A DNA stretch of 64,000 bases from Polaromonas sp. (GCF_029945925.1 NZ_JAQSDN010000036.1:62001-126000); one strand, 5' to 3'; shown: positions 7,853-18,485, counted from the first letter of the stretch. Program-made: numbers and translations. The notes: generated by a model from the sequence alone, not told the origin.

Positions 7853-8428
7853 ATGAATGAACAAATAATTCAAGTCCAGCTTTCAACCGTCCTACCTATG
7901 CCCATTCTTGCGGGGGCAAAAGGAGGCGAAGCCGCATTCCTGTTATTGAGGGCTGCAATTCCGGCCCTGTCTCCTGGCCAACTCGTCGTGGTGGATTTCA
8001 GTCAAATGCAAATCTGTACCGCGAGCGCAATCCGCGAACTGCTAGTCCCAATGTGGAAATGGCTGCGGGAAAGTGGCTGCGTTGGAATTGTGGGCAACGT
8101 AGACGAGGTGACGCTCGATGAGATAAGGCTTGTGGCCGATACCAGCAAGCAGCCGTTTATCTGCGCACGGCTTCTAAAAAATAACCTCAAAGATCCCATC
8201 GTTTATGGGCAACTCGAAGAAAAAATGGCATTGACGCTCCGGCTTGTCCTAGACAGCGGCGAAGCCGATGCCAAGGCGGTCCACCAGTTAGCAAGGGACA
8301 ACACCCAAGTCACTGTGTGGAATAACCGCTTGGCCGCGCTTGAAGACCTTGGTCTTCTAGCGCGGCGCAAAGTGAGCAAGACGAAGTTTTACTTTCCTAT
8401 TTTGAAGGGAATGACTTATGGGCATTGA
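7853..8428 (+). CDS. STAS-like protein with C-terminal winged helix
   Basis: The 191-residue protein has two parts. Residues ~1–105 resemble the STAS-like (DUF4325/anti-anti-sigma) fold: the strand LVVVDFSQ (44–51) leads into ICTASAIRELL, placing S58 close to the serine phosphorylated in SpoIIAA-type proteins. Residues ~125–185 look like a winged helix: KAVHQLARDN, VTVWNNRLAALEDLGLLARR and a KTKFYFPIL wing. STAS proteins usually control, or are controlled by, a GHKL-fold kinase; one is encoded convergently at 9931–10710. This protein may therefore be a DNA-binding switch controlled by that ATPase. No ribosome site is visible and the promoter lies directly upstream. It overlaps the next gene by 11 bases. 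Function is inference. Confidence 0.65.
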   Translation: MNEQIIQVQLSTVLPMPILAGAKGGEAAFLLLRAAIPALSPGQLVVVDFSQMQICTASAIRELLVPMWKWLRESGCVGIVGNVDEVTLDEIRLVADTSKQPFICARLLKNNLKDPIVYGQLEEKMALTLRLVLDSGEADAKAVHQLARDNTQVTVWNNRLAALEDLGLLARRKVSKTKFYFPILKGMTYGH

Positions 8429-8765
8429 TTTCATCCGTAATACGGTCACCAAACATCGGAAGGCATACAGCGCTGAGGCGCGCCGCGCCAGCCAGGACTG
8501 GGTTTCTTTGGCCGACAAGCCGATCAAACAGGTCTGTCGAGCGCAAACGTATGCCTCAGAAAAAGTCGCTGCCGGTGAAGCGGTACTGTTGAGGCACGTC
8601 GTTACCGGTGAGGTGTTGGTTAGCAAAGACGCCAAGCCTATTGGGTTTCTCGCCAACCCATCGGAACGGGTGCTCAGGCATCTAAAACGCAATTCCGGGG
8701 TTGCCTCGGCCACGGTTCATATTGTCTTTTCGGATTCGTCCTTGGTTGATTTGAAGCTGGACTGA
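8418..8765 (+). CDS. Small basic protein of unknown function, second gene of STAS cassette
   Basis: The 115-residue protein starts inside the end of the STAS gene after GAAGGGA. The N-terminal half is basic and helical (RKAYSAEARRASQDWV); the C-terminal half alternates short strands (AVLLRHVVTGEVLVS, KPIGFLAN, ATVHIVFSD). The strand pattern with a GFLAN turn is loosely reminiscent of HIRAN-type small beta domains, but I cannot assign a family. It is sandwiched between the STAS/winged-helix gene (11-base overlap) and the Cys-rich gene (1 base gap), so the three proteins are made together, probably in fixed ratio. Confidence 0.6.
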   Translation: MGIDFIRNTVTKHRKAYSAEARRASQDWVSLADKPIKQVCRAQTYASEKVAAGEAVLLRHVVTGEVLVSKDAKPIGFLANPSERVLRHLKRNSGVASATVHIVFSDSSLVDLKLD

Positions 8766-8766
8766 C

Positions 8767-9990
8767 ATGCTTTCCCGCAACGCACATCAGCAAGTCATCT
8801 TCCTTAAAGACGTTGGCGGAGGCCAGTCTCTTTTGGGATGCAGCAATTGCTTGGATTTCGAGATGTGCGGCGGTCTGCATCTGCCTGCTGGCGCTGTGGA
8901 TTCGTGTTTAGCTCACTGTACGTGCCAAACAGCGAGTGATATAGCAGCCTGCGATGTCGTTTGTCAAAAACGTCCTTCGGAGTTTGTCAAGCGAGTGCAA
9001 GAAGTTCGCTCCTTTGATCTGAACAATGTTCCTAAAGCGAAGAAGCGCTCTCTACCCCTGTTGGGAAATTACGTGCCGCTTCTACATGGGAAAGGAGTTC
9101 GCAAACACAAAGAGCAGATGGACTATTTGGCCATCCCCATGTCACGGGCTCTGATAGGTCGAGGCAGTAAAACACGCGCGCGCACGGCCAAAGAATTGAT
9201 TGAAGTTACCGGCATTCGACCGCGTTTAGGTTGGATATTGTCAGGAACTGATGACGACGGACCTATTGAGAGGATCTGGGGGCTTGACCATCTTCCGCGA
9301 ATACTTCAAGACATGAGTAACGCCGGTGTAGTCTTCGCGACAACACCCAACTACAGTCTCTATGCGGACGTCCCCCGCCACGACAACCTGCACGCAATGA
9401 AGCGCATTGCTTGGATGTGGTATTTCATGCAACAAGCAGGAATTTCGACTGCCCTGCACATCAACGGAAGAACGGACCGCGACTTCGAACGATGGGCAGA
9501 ATTTGTCCGAAGGCAACCTGCTGTGCAGGCAGTCGCTTTCGAATTCACCACGGGCGCAGAGCCGATCCTTGATAGGGAGCGCTATATCCGGCGTCTCGAA
9601 GCATTTTCAGCAGCCGTAGGTCGAAAGCTTTCGCTTGTCATGAGAGGTTCTTCAGCCATTGCAGCTGAGTTGCGGCCGTTCTTTCATAAAGTAACGTCCA
9701 TCGATTCAACGGCTTACCAGCGGTCAATACATCGCCGTCAAGCCGTTGTGGATGACGTTGGACGAGTTCGGTGGCAACCCGTAGTCACTACCTCAATGAA
9801 CCAAGTCGCCGCGTTGTTCAAAAACAATGACTTGATCCAGCGGGCTTCAGTGGATCGCGACTCGATCCGGATGGCATCCCCTCAACGTAGCCTAGATTTC
9901 TCTAGGTCGTCCGAAGAACGAGTTGAAGTGTCACCAGGACACATGGACGCTGACTACGAATCCCCCCAAATACACCTGTTCCCGCAGTAA
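8767..9990 (+). CDS. Cys-rich protein with DUF4417-like domain
   Basis: The 407 residues divide into three. Residues 25–66 carry eight cysteines (C25-x2-C28-x5-C34, C47-x3-C51-x-C53, C62-x3-C66), enough for two metal or Fe-S clusters. Residues ~150–325 resemble DUF4417, a TIM-barrel-like family from phages and plasmids: TTPNYSLYADVPR, then MKRIAWMWYFMQQAGI and repeated strand-helix units (VQAVAFEFTTG, KLSLVMRGSS). The last ~70 residues are polar and probably flexible. It is the third gene of the STAS cassette, and its last 60 bases overlap the convergent GHKL ATPase gene. The biochemical role is unknown; a metal-dependent effector or enzyme is a guess from the cysteines and barrel. Confidence 0.6.
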   Translation: MLSRNAHQQVIFLKDVGGGQSLLGCSNCLDFEMCGGLHLPAGAVDSCLAHCTCQTASDIAACDVVCQKRPSEFVKRVQEVRSFDLNNVPKAKKRSLPLLGNYVPLLHGKGVRKHKEQMDYLAIPMSRALIGRGSKTRARTAKELIEVTGIRPRLGWILSGTDDDGPIERIWGLDHLPRILQDMSNAGVVFATTPNYSLYADVPRHDNLHAMKRIAWMWYFMQQAGISTALHINGRTDRDFERWAEFVRRQPAVQAVAFEFTTGAEPILDRERYIRRLEAFSAAVGRKLSLVMRGSSAIAAELRPFFHKVTSIDSTAYQRSIHRRQAVVDDVGRVRWQPVVTTSMNQVAALFKNNDLIQRASVDRDSIRMASPQRSLDFSRSSEERVEVSPGHMDADYESPQIHLFPQ

Positions 9991-10710
9991 CCAGTCATCA
10001 AGATTTACCCCTCCCCGCGTTTCAAGTCCAGCACTGTCGCTTCGTACGCGCATACTCGCGTCCAGCGACCTCAACGCGGATAGCGCCCTCCTGTAACCTA
10101 GTCCCCGCTTTGAATCGGAAAATCGGGACCGATGTTCAATCACAGCCCATTGCAGGGCCTCCTGCGCATCCTCAGGTTGTGGAAGGTTACGGTCCATTGC
10201 ATAACCGCCTACGACCCCGTGCCCAGCATCCGCGACCGTGATCCAGGCATCACCGCGTCGAATGTTGAACGCCGCAAAACTCAACTTAGGTCGGCCGGCA
10301 TGCACCGCGATATTGTCGATTAACTCTCCCGCTACGCCAGATAAGGTTTGCGCAGCTGCAGATGGCATCAGCGCCTGCCCCAGAAGCTGACGCAAGCTCA
10401 ATATGAATGAGTTGGTAGCGAGTAAGTCTGCTTCAATTTCTACAGGGTCTAGCCGAAGGATCCCCATACTGGCGGCAGAGCAATATATCGATTTTGTAGA
10501 AGATAGGCACCGACTGAAAAGCTCGCCTTGCTCACAGTCATACCGAATTTGAATTGGGTTTTTTCGAGGGTGAAGCGGGTTCAGAAAAATCACTAACTCA
10601 GCCATCGGGCCAAGCAAAAAATTGCTCGTTGAAATGCCCTGGCCCGCAAATCTGCCACTTGCGGCACTTTCCGAAAATTCGTCGAAAGTATTAAAGGCTT
10701 CAAGTGACAT
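9931..10710 (-). CDS. GHKL-fold (HATPase) ATP-binding protein
   Basis: The C-terminal half of this 259-residue protein has the Bergerat ATP site: N box GELIDNIAVHAG (E129, D132, N133), G1 box DAGHG (161–165) and G2 box KRGLGYRRAL (G203, G205). There is no HisKA or receiver domain. Residues 1–100 form an unrecognised N-terminal domain. Stand-alone GHKL proteins of this kind include anti-sigma kinases that act on STAS proteins, and a STAS protein is encoded just across at 7853. The gene runs convergent to the cassette and overlaps its last gene by 60 bases. ATP binding is well supported; kinase activity on the STAS protein is inference. Confidence 0.72.
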   Translation of the reverse strand: MSLEAFNTFDEFSESAASGRFAGQGISTSNFLLGPMAELVIFLNPLHPRKNPIQIRYDCEQGELFSRCLSSTKSIYCSAASMGILRLDPVEIEADLLATNSFILSLRQLLGQALMPSAAAQTLSGVAGELIDNIAVHAGRPKLSFAAFNIRRGDAWITVADAGHGVVGGYAMDRNLPQPEDAQEALQWAVIEHRSRFSDSKRGLGYRRALSALRSLDASMRVRSDSAGLETRGGVNLDDWLLREQVYLGGFVVSVHVSW

Positions 10711-10713
10711 ATG

Positions 10714-10794
10714 TCAGCGGCCTGCACCTATCCCAGTTGTCTGTGGCAGCGCTTGCCAGTTCTTCCAGAACTTGGTGAATGGTGGCTCTGCCAT
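10714..10794 (-). CDS. Possible 26-residue leader peptide of the GHKL gene
   Basis: ATG 10794 follows CAGGGAATTC and codes for 26 residues (MAEPPFTKFWKNW at the start); its TGA lies 3 bases before the GHKL ATG, an arrangement typical of translational coupling. The same frame extends upstream to a GTG at 10938, giving 74 residues of mostly basic, low-information sequence. No family is recognised, and it may be non-coding. Confidence 0.3.
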   Translation of the reverse strand: MAEPPFTKFWKNWQALPQTTGIGAGR

Positions 10795-11048
10795 GAATTC
10801 CCTGCGAGTTGTATGTCTGAAAAGGTGGAGTATGGCGTTGAAGGAACTGGCGAATCTAAGCCTGCCTCCCTCCTCTGTGCCCTTCGGTGAGGGGGATCTT
10901 AATCGCTTGGCTTTCCTCCGGACGTTCCGTAAGGCCACCGCCTATTCTGACGAACATTGCCTTGTACACATTTGGACAGGTTTGAGCAGAAGCTGCGCTG
11001 CAGCGATTAATCAGGATTGCCCATGGAAGGGGCCAGTTCCACTTACAG

Positions 11049-12293
11049 CTACGCTACTTGCTGGGGAAACTCAAGCACGTCTACCCCCCTTCGCAGTTTG
11101 TCTAAGTAATCCGCCCAACGTTGCATCATCTCAGTGCGGTGTTTCAAGTACTGAGTTCGGTTGTACGCACGTCCATTGGCGTCCTTCACCGCGTGGGCCA
11201 GTTGTGCCTCGATTACCAATGGATCGCAGTCCAGACGTTCGGCCAACATCGTGCGGGCTGTTGCTCTGAAACCGTGCCAGGTATGCAACTCTGACGTGTA
11301 GCCCAGTGTGATTAAAGCGGTGCGCACAGAGTTTTCGGAGATTGGACGGTCGTGATTCCGCTCACCAGGGAAAACCAATGTGCCATGTCCGGTCAGCGGG
11401 TGGATGTTTCGCAGTATCTCTACGGCCTGAACAGATAACGGAACCAGGTGCGGGTCACCGTTCTCTTTGCCGTCTTTGCCTCGTTTCATTCGGGCTGCTG
11501 GAATAGTCCACAGCGCCGCCTCAAAGTCAATTTCTGTCCATGCCGCACCTCGCAACTCACCAGGGCGCTGGAACAGCAACGGCGCTAGCTGTAACGCCGC
11601 TCTGACCACCGGTCCGCCACGATAAGCCATGATCGCCCGCAGCAGCTCACCAAGCTTTACCGGGTCTGTAATCGCCGCGAAGTGCTTGCCTCGATAGGGT
11701 GACAAGGCGCCTTTAAGGTCGGTTGTAATGTCACGGTGAACTCTGCCGGTTGCTACGCCGTAACGCCACACTTGGCGGGCGAGCATTAGACCGCGGTCCG
11801 CTGTCTCCACGGCCCCCCGTTCCTCCACCTTGCGAAGCGTGGCCAGAAGTTCCACGGGCTCAATTTCGCTCATACGTCGCGCACCAATCCAAGGAAAAAG
11901 ATCGCGCTCGAACTGACGCAACGAGCGATCGGCATGTGCGGGACTCCACTGCGGGGCCTGCTTGACGTACCACTCCAAAGCAACCACCTGAAAGGTGTCG
12001 CCATCTGGATTGCTAGCCTTGAGCTTTTCCACCTTGCGGGCTTGCACAGGGTCACACCCTCCTGCCTTTTGCAGCCTGACGGTATCCCTGGTCTTGCGAG
12101 CGTCAGCCAGCCCCATGACTGGGTAGCTACCCAAAGCCATGCGTCCTTCTTTGCCATTGGCGTACAGCTTCCAGAACCACCGCTTTGAACCTGCGGGGCT
12201 CACTTCCAGATAGAGGCCACCGGAGTCGGTGAAACGTGCGCGCTTTTTGTCTGGGGGGCAGACGGCATTTTTGCAATGCTTGTCAGTCAACAT
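11049..12293 (-). CDS. int: P4-type tyrosine integrase
   Basis: The 414 residues have the usual P4-integrase order: an N-terminal DUF4102 arm-binding domain (LTDKHCKNA, FTDSGGLYLEVSPAGSKRW), a core-binding domain (~100–190) and a catalytic domain (~200–400). The catalytic residues are visible: first Arg in LFQRPGELRGA, HxxR in TWHGFRAT, His in QLAHAV and the nucleophile Tyr in RAYNRTQYL. It would integrate or excise an element by site-specific recombination. Its gene begins ~210 bases from the 3' end of ssrA, the classic attachment gene for this family. Four GTTCCCCGG repeats lie between. No relaxase or conjugation gene is in view, so the element is probably a cut-down relic or carries only cargo. 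Confidence 0.93.
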   Translation of the reverse strand: MLTDKHCKNAVCPPDKKRARFTDSGGLYLEVSPAGSKRWFWKLYANGKEGRMALGSYPVMGLADARKTRDTVRLQKAGGCDPVQARKVEKLKASNPDGDTFQVVALEWYVKQAPQWSPAHADRSLRQFERDLFPWIGARRMSEIEPVELLATLRKVEERGAVETADRGLMLARQVWRYGVATGRVHRDITTDLKGALSPYRGKHFAAITDPVKLGELLRAIMAYRGGPVVRAALQLAPLLFQRPGELRGAAWTEIDFEAALWTIPAARMKRGKDGKENGDPHLVPLSVQAVEILRNIHPLTGHGTLVFPGERNHDRPISENSVRTALITLGYTSELHTWHGFRATARTMLAERLDCDPLVIEAQLAHAVKDANGRAYNRTQYLKHRTEMMQRWADYLDKLRRGVDVLEFPQQVA

Positions 12294-12306
12294 GGGGAAC
12301 TCCAGG

Positions 12307-12394
12307 GCCGGGGAACAGATTCCCAGACGATACCGGGGAACAACTCAGAATTTACCAGCATTTGTCCAGATTGTTCCCCGGTTTGTTCCCCGGT
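12307..12394. repeat. Four CCGGGGAACA repeats beside int and ssrA
   Basis: CCGGGGAACA occurs at 12308 and 12333, and its reverse complement TGTTCCCCGG at 12372 and 12385, giving two facing pairs within 88 bases. The position between the integrase start and the attachment gene fits integrase arm-type sites or an operator controlling int. Confidence 0.6.
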
Positions 12395-12457
12395 TATCGC
12401 TAGGATGCCATCACCTGAGCTCGGACATCATTGGACGTATGTTATTGATTTTACAAG

Positions 12458-12491
12458 GAAAAAAGCCGTTTGCTGGATGTCAGCAAACGGC
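12458..12491 (-). terminator. Rho-independent terminator of ssrA
   Basis: An 11-bp perfect stem, GCCGTTTGCTG/CAGCAAACGGC, has a 5-base loop. On the minus strand it is followed by TTTTTT. It lies 15 bases beyond the mature 3' end of the tmRNA and would end its transcription. Confidence 0.85.
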
Positions 12492-12506
12492 CTTGGACGT
12501 TATGGT

Positions 12507-12892
12507 GGTGGAGCTGGGGGGATTTGAACCCCCGTCCGCAAGCCTTGTTCGGGCAGATCTACATGTTTAGCGGTCTGATTTGAGTCTCGCCACCTGTGTC
12601 GCGCAGTCGCACGCTACACAGGACGCCAGCACCCTATTTTCTTGCCCCGGGTTAAGGTACCCAGCCCGGAGCCAGCCGATGAAATTATCTTTACAGCCGG
12701 GAGCGTTCAACTTGCGCTAAACACCCCTTGCCCAGCCCATCGGCCTGCTGTTGTAAAGCTCACTGGCAATTAAGCAGCGAGTGCGAAACGTTCGTCGTTT
12801 GCAGTTAGTTTGTTTGAATCAGTTTTACGAGCACACTCAGCTCGACATGCACCACACCGCGTCCGAACCCACGTCGAAACCAATGCAGCCCC
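12507..12892 (-). ncRNA. ssrA: tmRNA
   Basis: The 5' end GGGGCTG pairs with CAGCTCC before the terminal ACCA, giving the alanine-tRNA-like acceptor stem, and the T-arm GGTTCAAATCC is present near the 3' end. The tag frame encodes ANDERFALAA followed by TAA, the tag found in Comamonadaceae. The RNA rescues stalled ribosomes together with SmpB and marks the unfinished protein for proteolysis. The gene begins 12 bases after the end of gph. Its 3' end faces the integrase gene, so it is the likely integration site; the corresponding second copy of the 3' end (the other att site) is not seen in the window. Confidence 0.97.
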
Positions 12893-12904
12893 AAGCCAAG
12901 TAGT

Positions 12905-13582
12905 TTAAGCCATTCGCAGCAAATTCAAGAGGGCTGCCGGATAAACAATGGTGGCGTCGGCTTTCCAGCCCCGGGTATCGGCCAGCGCACCGAGGTAACC
13001 GTAGGCTGCGGCCACTGTCGGCATGCCAGCGGCGCGCCCGGCGACGATGTCCCGCTCGTCATCGCCGACATAGACACAACGCCCCGGATGGAGCTGGAGC
13101 TGGCGGGCGGCTTCCAGCAGCGGCGCCGGATGCGGCTTGGCGTGCGGGGTGGTGTCGCCGCTGATGATGGTCTGCGCGGAGCCAAACAGCGGCATCCTGC
13201 GCGTCAGCGGCAGGGTAAAGCGCGCCGATTTGTTGGTTACCACACCCCATTTGAGGCCGGACCGGTCAATTCGCGCGATCAGCTCGGCCACGCCGTCGAA
13301 GGCATAGGTGCGCTCGGTCATGCAGGCTTCGTAATTGGCAAAAAACTCTTCTCTCAGGTCGCCGAAACCGTCATCGTCAGGCGTCAGCCCAAAAGCAATA
13401 CCAATCATGCCGCGCGCACCCGCACCGGCCATGGGCCGGTAGTCGGCCAGCGGCAGTGACGCCAGGCCGCGGTCGGTGCGCATCTTGTCGACGGCAGCGC
13501 CCAGGTCGGGCGCACTGTCGATCAGCGTGCCGTCCAGATCGAACAGCACAGCCTCAATATCGTTGAACATCGGCCCCATCAC
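12905..13582 (-). CDS. gph: Phosphoglycolate phosphatase (HAD family)
   Basis: The HAD signature is complete: nucleophile motif LFDLDGTLIDS near the N terminus, motif II VVTNKS, Lys in AKPHPAP and motif IV VGDDERD. The 225-residue length fits Gph, which dephosphorylates 2-phosphoglycolate formed in DNA repair or by Rubisco. Three starts are possible (13582, 13579, 13570); the last begins MFNDIEAVLFD and aligns best with relatives. It lies directly after ubiG, with the ubiG stop 1 base before the first possible start, so the two are an operon; this ubiG–gph pair is common in Burkholderiales. Confidence 0.92.
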   Translation of the reverse strand: MMGPMFNDIEAVLFDLDGTLIDSAPDLGAAVDKMRTDRGLASLPLADYRPMAGAGARGMIGIAFGLTPDDDGFGDLREEFFANYEACMTERTYAFDGVAELIARIDRSGLKWGVVTNKSARFTLPLTRRMPLFGSAQTIISGDTTPHAKPHPAPLLEAARQLQLHPGRCVYVGDDERDIVAGRAAGMPTVAAAYGYLGALADTRGWKADATIVYPAALLNLLRMA

Positions 13583-13583
13583 C

Positions 13584-14291
13584 TCAGGGTTTCTGCGTGG
13601 CCAGCATGTAATTGACGCTGGTGTCGGCGCTGAGCCAGTAATGCCCGGTCAGCGGGTTGTACTCCATACCTTTGGTCTGCTGCAGATCGAGCCCGGCACG
13701 GCGGCAATAAGCAGCCAGTTCGCTGGGTTTGATGAACTTGGCGTATTCGTGGGTGCCGCGCGGCAGCAGGCTCAGCAGGTACTCCGCGCCGACGATGGCA
13801 AACAGAAAGGCTTTGGCATTGCGGTTGATCGTGGAAAAGAACACCTGGCCACCGGGCTTGACCAGCGTCGCGCAGGCCCGCACCACGGAGGACGGGTCGG
13901 GCACATGCTCGAGCATTTCCATGCAGGTGACCACATCAAAGCGCCCCGGCTGTTCGGCTGCCAGTGCTTCAGCACTGATCTCCCGGTATTCGACGCCCTG
14001 GGTATTGGCCTCGAGCGCATGAAGCTGCGCCACTTTCAGCGCCTTGGTCGCCAGGTCGATGCCCAGAACCTGGGCGCCCCGGCGGGCCATGGCATCGGCA
14101 AGAATGCCGCCACCGCAGCCGATATCGAGGACGCGCTTGCCCTGGAGCGGCGCCAGGCCCTCGATCCAGCCAAGCCTCAAGGGATTGATCTGGTGCAGGG
14201 GGCGGAACTCGCTCTCGGTGTCCCACCAGCGGTGGGCCAGATCGGAAAATTTGGCCAACTCGGCCGGGTCTGCGTTTTCAGTGGTGTGCAT
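13584..14291 (-). CDS. ubiG: Ubiquinone biosynthesis O-methyltransferase
   Basis: The 235 residues match UbiG: N-terminal [22 protein letters not shown]-binding motif [14 protein letters not shown], motif II region [15 protein letters not shown] and the late SVNYMLATQ. It performs both O-methylations of ubiquinone synthesis using S-adenosylmethionine. It is the first gene of the ubiG–gph pair and is separated from ompA by a bidirectional terminator. Confidence 0.95.
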   Translation of the reverse strand: MHTTENADPAELAKFSDLAHRWWDTESEFRPLHQINPLRLGWIEGLAPLQGKRVLDIGCGGGILADAMARRGAQVLGIDLATKALKVAQLHALEANTQGVEYREISAEALAAEQPGRFDVVTCMEMLEHVPDPSSVVRACATLVKPGGQVFFSTINRNAKAFLFAIVGAEYLLSLLPRGTHEYAKFIKPSELAAYCRRAGLDLQQTKGMEYNPLTGHYWLSADTSVNYMLATQKP

Positions 14292-14314
14292 GAATCTGAT
14301 TATCGCCCGCCCAT

Positions 14315-14343
14315 AAAAAAACCGCGCCGTAGCGCGGTTTTTT
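14315..14343. terminator. Bidirectional terminator between ompA and ubiG
   Basis: ACCGCGC and GCGCGGT pair around CGTA, flanked by AAAAAA on one side and TTTTTT on the other. On the minus strand it closes the ompA transcript. Confidence 0.85.
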
Positions 14344-14360
14344 AAGCGATCCTTGAAGGA

Positions 14361-14996
14361 TTACTTGTTGGCGCGGGTACCAACCACTTCGATTTCCACG
14401 CGACGGTTCTTGGCGCGGCCTTCGCTGGTCTTGTTGTCAGCAACTGGCTGTTTCTCGCCTTTGCCTTCGGTGTAGACGCGGTTTTTCTCGATGCCCTTGG
14501 ACACCAGATAAGACTTGACAGACTCCGAGCGGCGAACCGACAGCTTCTGGTTGTAGGAGTCGCTACCCACTGCATCGGTGTGACCGACAGCAATGATGAC
14601 TTCCAGGTTGATGCCCTTGATCTTGCCGACCAGGTCGTCAAGCTTGGCTTTGCCTTCAGGCTTGAGCACAGACTTGTCGAAGTCGAAGAACGCGTCAGCA
14701 GCGTAAGTGACCTTGGTCGCTGCAGGAGGAGCTACCGGCTTGGGAGCAGCTGGCTTGGCAGGAACTGCGGCGACGGGAGCCGGAGCAGGAACTGCTACAG
14801 GAACGATAGCGCCGTCGCACCCTGGAGCGGCAGTAGCCGGGGTCCAGTTGGCATCACGCCAGCAGTATTCGTTGGTGCCGTTTTTCCAGACCAGCTCATT
14901 GGTGCCGTTTTTCCAGTTGTCAATTGTTTGTGCACCAGCGGCGGTTGCAAGCGCTGCGGAAGCAAACAACATTGCCACTTTGTTGAGTTTCTTCAT
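14361..14996 (-). CDS. ompA: OmpA-family peptidoglycan-associated outer membrane protein
   Basis: A signal peptide (MKKLNKVAMLFASAALATAAGAQ) is followed by a short spacer with a direct repeat WKNGTNE (twice, 9 residues apart), a Pro/Ala-rich linker (~70–95) and a C-terminal OmpA domain. That domain has FFDFDKSVLKPEGK, the peptidoglycan-contact segment GHTDAVGSDSYNQKLSVRRS and NRRVEIEV. At 211 residues it lacks an eight-stranded barrel, like the small OmpA proteins of Burkholderiales. It likely anchors the outer membrane to peptidoglycan. It is transcribed divergently from gyrA, from a promoter near 15090, and ends at a strong hairpin. Confidence 0.9.
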   Translation of the reverse strand: MKKLNKVAMLFASAALATAAGAQTIDNWKNGTNELVWKNGTNEYCWRDANWTPATAAPGCDGAIVPVAVPAPAPVAAVPAKPAAPKPVAPPAATKVTYAADAFFDFDKSVLKPEGKAKLDDLVGKIKGINLEVIIAVGHTDAVGSDSYNQKLSVRRSESVKSYLVSKGIEKNRVYTEGKGEKQPVADNKTSEGRAKNRRVEIEVVGTRANK

Positions 14997-15076
14997 GGTT
15001 CTCCTCTAGAGAAAAGCCGCAGACTTGCTGCGATTGGATACACGCCGTAAGTGACCATCACTCAAAGCGTTACAGT

Positions 15077-15105
15077 TATTGTGCCATAGCTCATTGACCG
15101 TTCAA
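15077..15105 (-). promoter_or_regulatory. Likely promoter of ompA
   Basis: Read on the minus strand, TTGAAC and ACAATA are 17 bases apart, about 80 bases upstream of the ompA start. The match to sigma-70 consensus is moderate but spacing and position fit. Confidence 0.45.
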
Positions 15106-15249
15106 GCGCCCTATCGGCTTCGTCCGACAGAGAATCGAGATTCTTTGTTTTTTGTTGCGGACTTGCCACACCCCGATCAAGCCCGGCTCAGGCCTTAAAA
15201 TCAGCAGGCTTATCTCCCTGCGCGTTGCAATATCCTTTTCAGGCCTCTC

Positions 15250-17897
<2,648 letters not shown>

Positions 17898-17898
<1 letters not shown>

Positions 17899-18485
17899 TG
17901 AAAAAGCTGCTCACCACCCTTCTGATTGCTGGCTGCGCCTTCTCGGCCGCGAGTCAGGCCCAAACGACCGATCCCAAGCTCGAGTGGGCCACCCGGCTCG
18001 TCGCCCTGCAGCAGGGCCCCGACCTGGACAGCCTGGTTGAACAACTGGCCGGCAGCGCCACCCAGGACCTGATCTCCGGCTGGGAATCCAGGCTGGAAAC
18101 CTCCGTTCCCAAAGCCAAACAGGCCAAGGCCACCGAGGACCTCAACGCCGAGCTTGCCAAGTTCGCCGCAGATGCCAACAAGATCATCGGCAGCAAGGTC
18201 AGTCAGGCCAACAGGGATGCCCTGGTACCGGCCTACATGGACCGCTTTACTCTGGACGAACTCAAGCAACTCACCGCCTTTTTTGAGTCTCCCGCCGTGA
18301 AAAAATACAAGGCAACCACGCCCGATCTGGTCAATGTCTTCGTGAACAAACTGGTGGAGTCCTCCAGAATCGAGATCCAGGCCCGCGCCAAGCAGTTCAA
18401 CGAAACCGCCACCAAAATCGTCGGCGCCGCACCGGCAGCCAAACCTGCAGGCGCCGCACCAGCGGCCAAACCCGCGAAGAAATGA
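17898..18485 (+). CDS. DUF2059 periplasmic protein
   Basis: I start at ATG 17898, which overlaps the gyrA stop by one base. The 195-residue product has a signal peptide (KKLLTTLLIAGCAFSAASQAQ) and a DUF2059 core (~100–160: YMDRFTLDELKQLTAFFESPAVKKY), ending in a low-complexity Ala/Pro/Lys tail with two AAPAAKPA repeats. DUF2059 proteins are exported helical proteins of unknown function. Its place directly after gyrA suggests co-transcription only, not a related job. Confidence 0.85.

Noticed and set aside
10622-11269. A 215-codon plus-strand frame between the GHKL gene and int
   Set aside because: It overlaps the starts and ends of two supported minus-strand genes and has no recognisable protein features.
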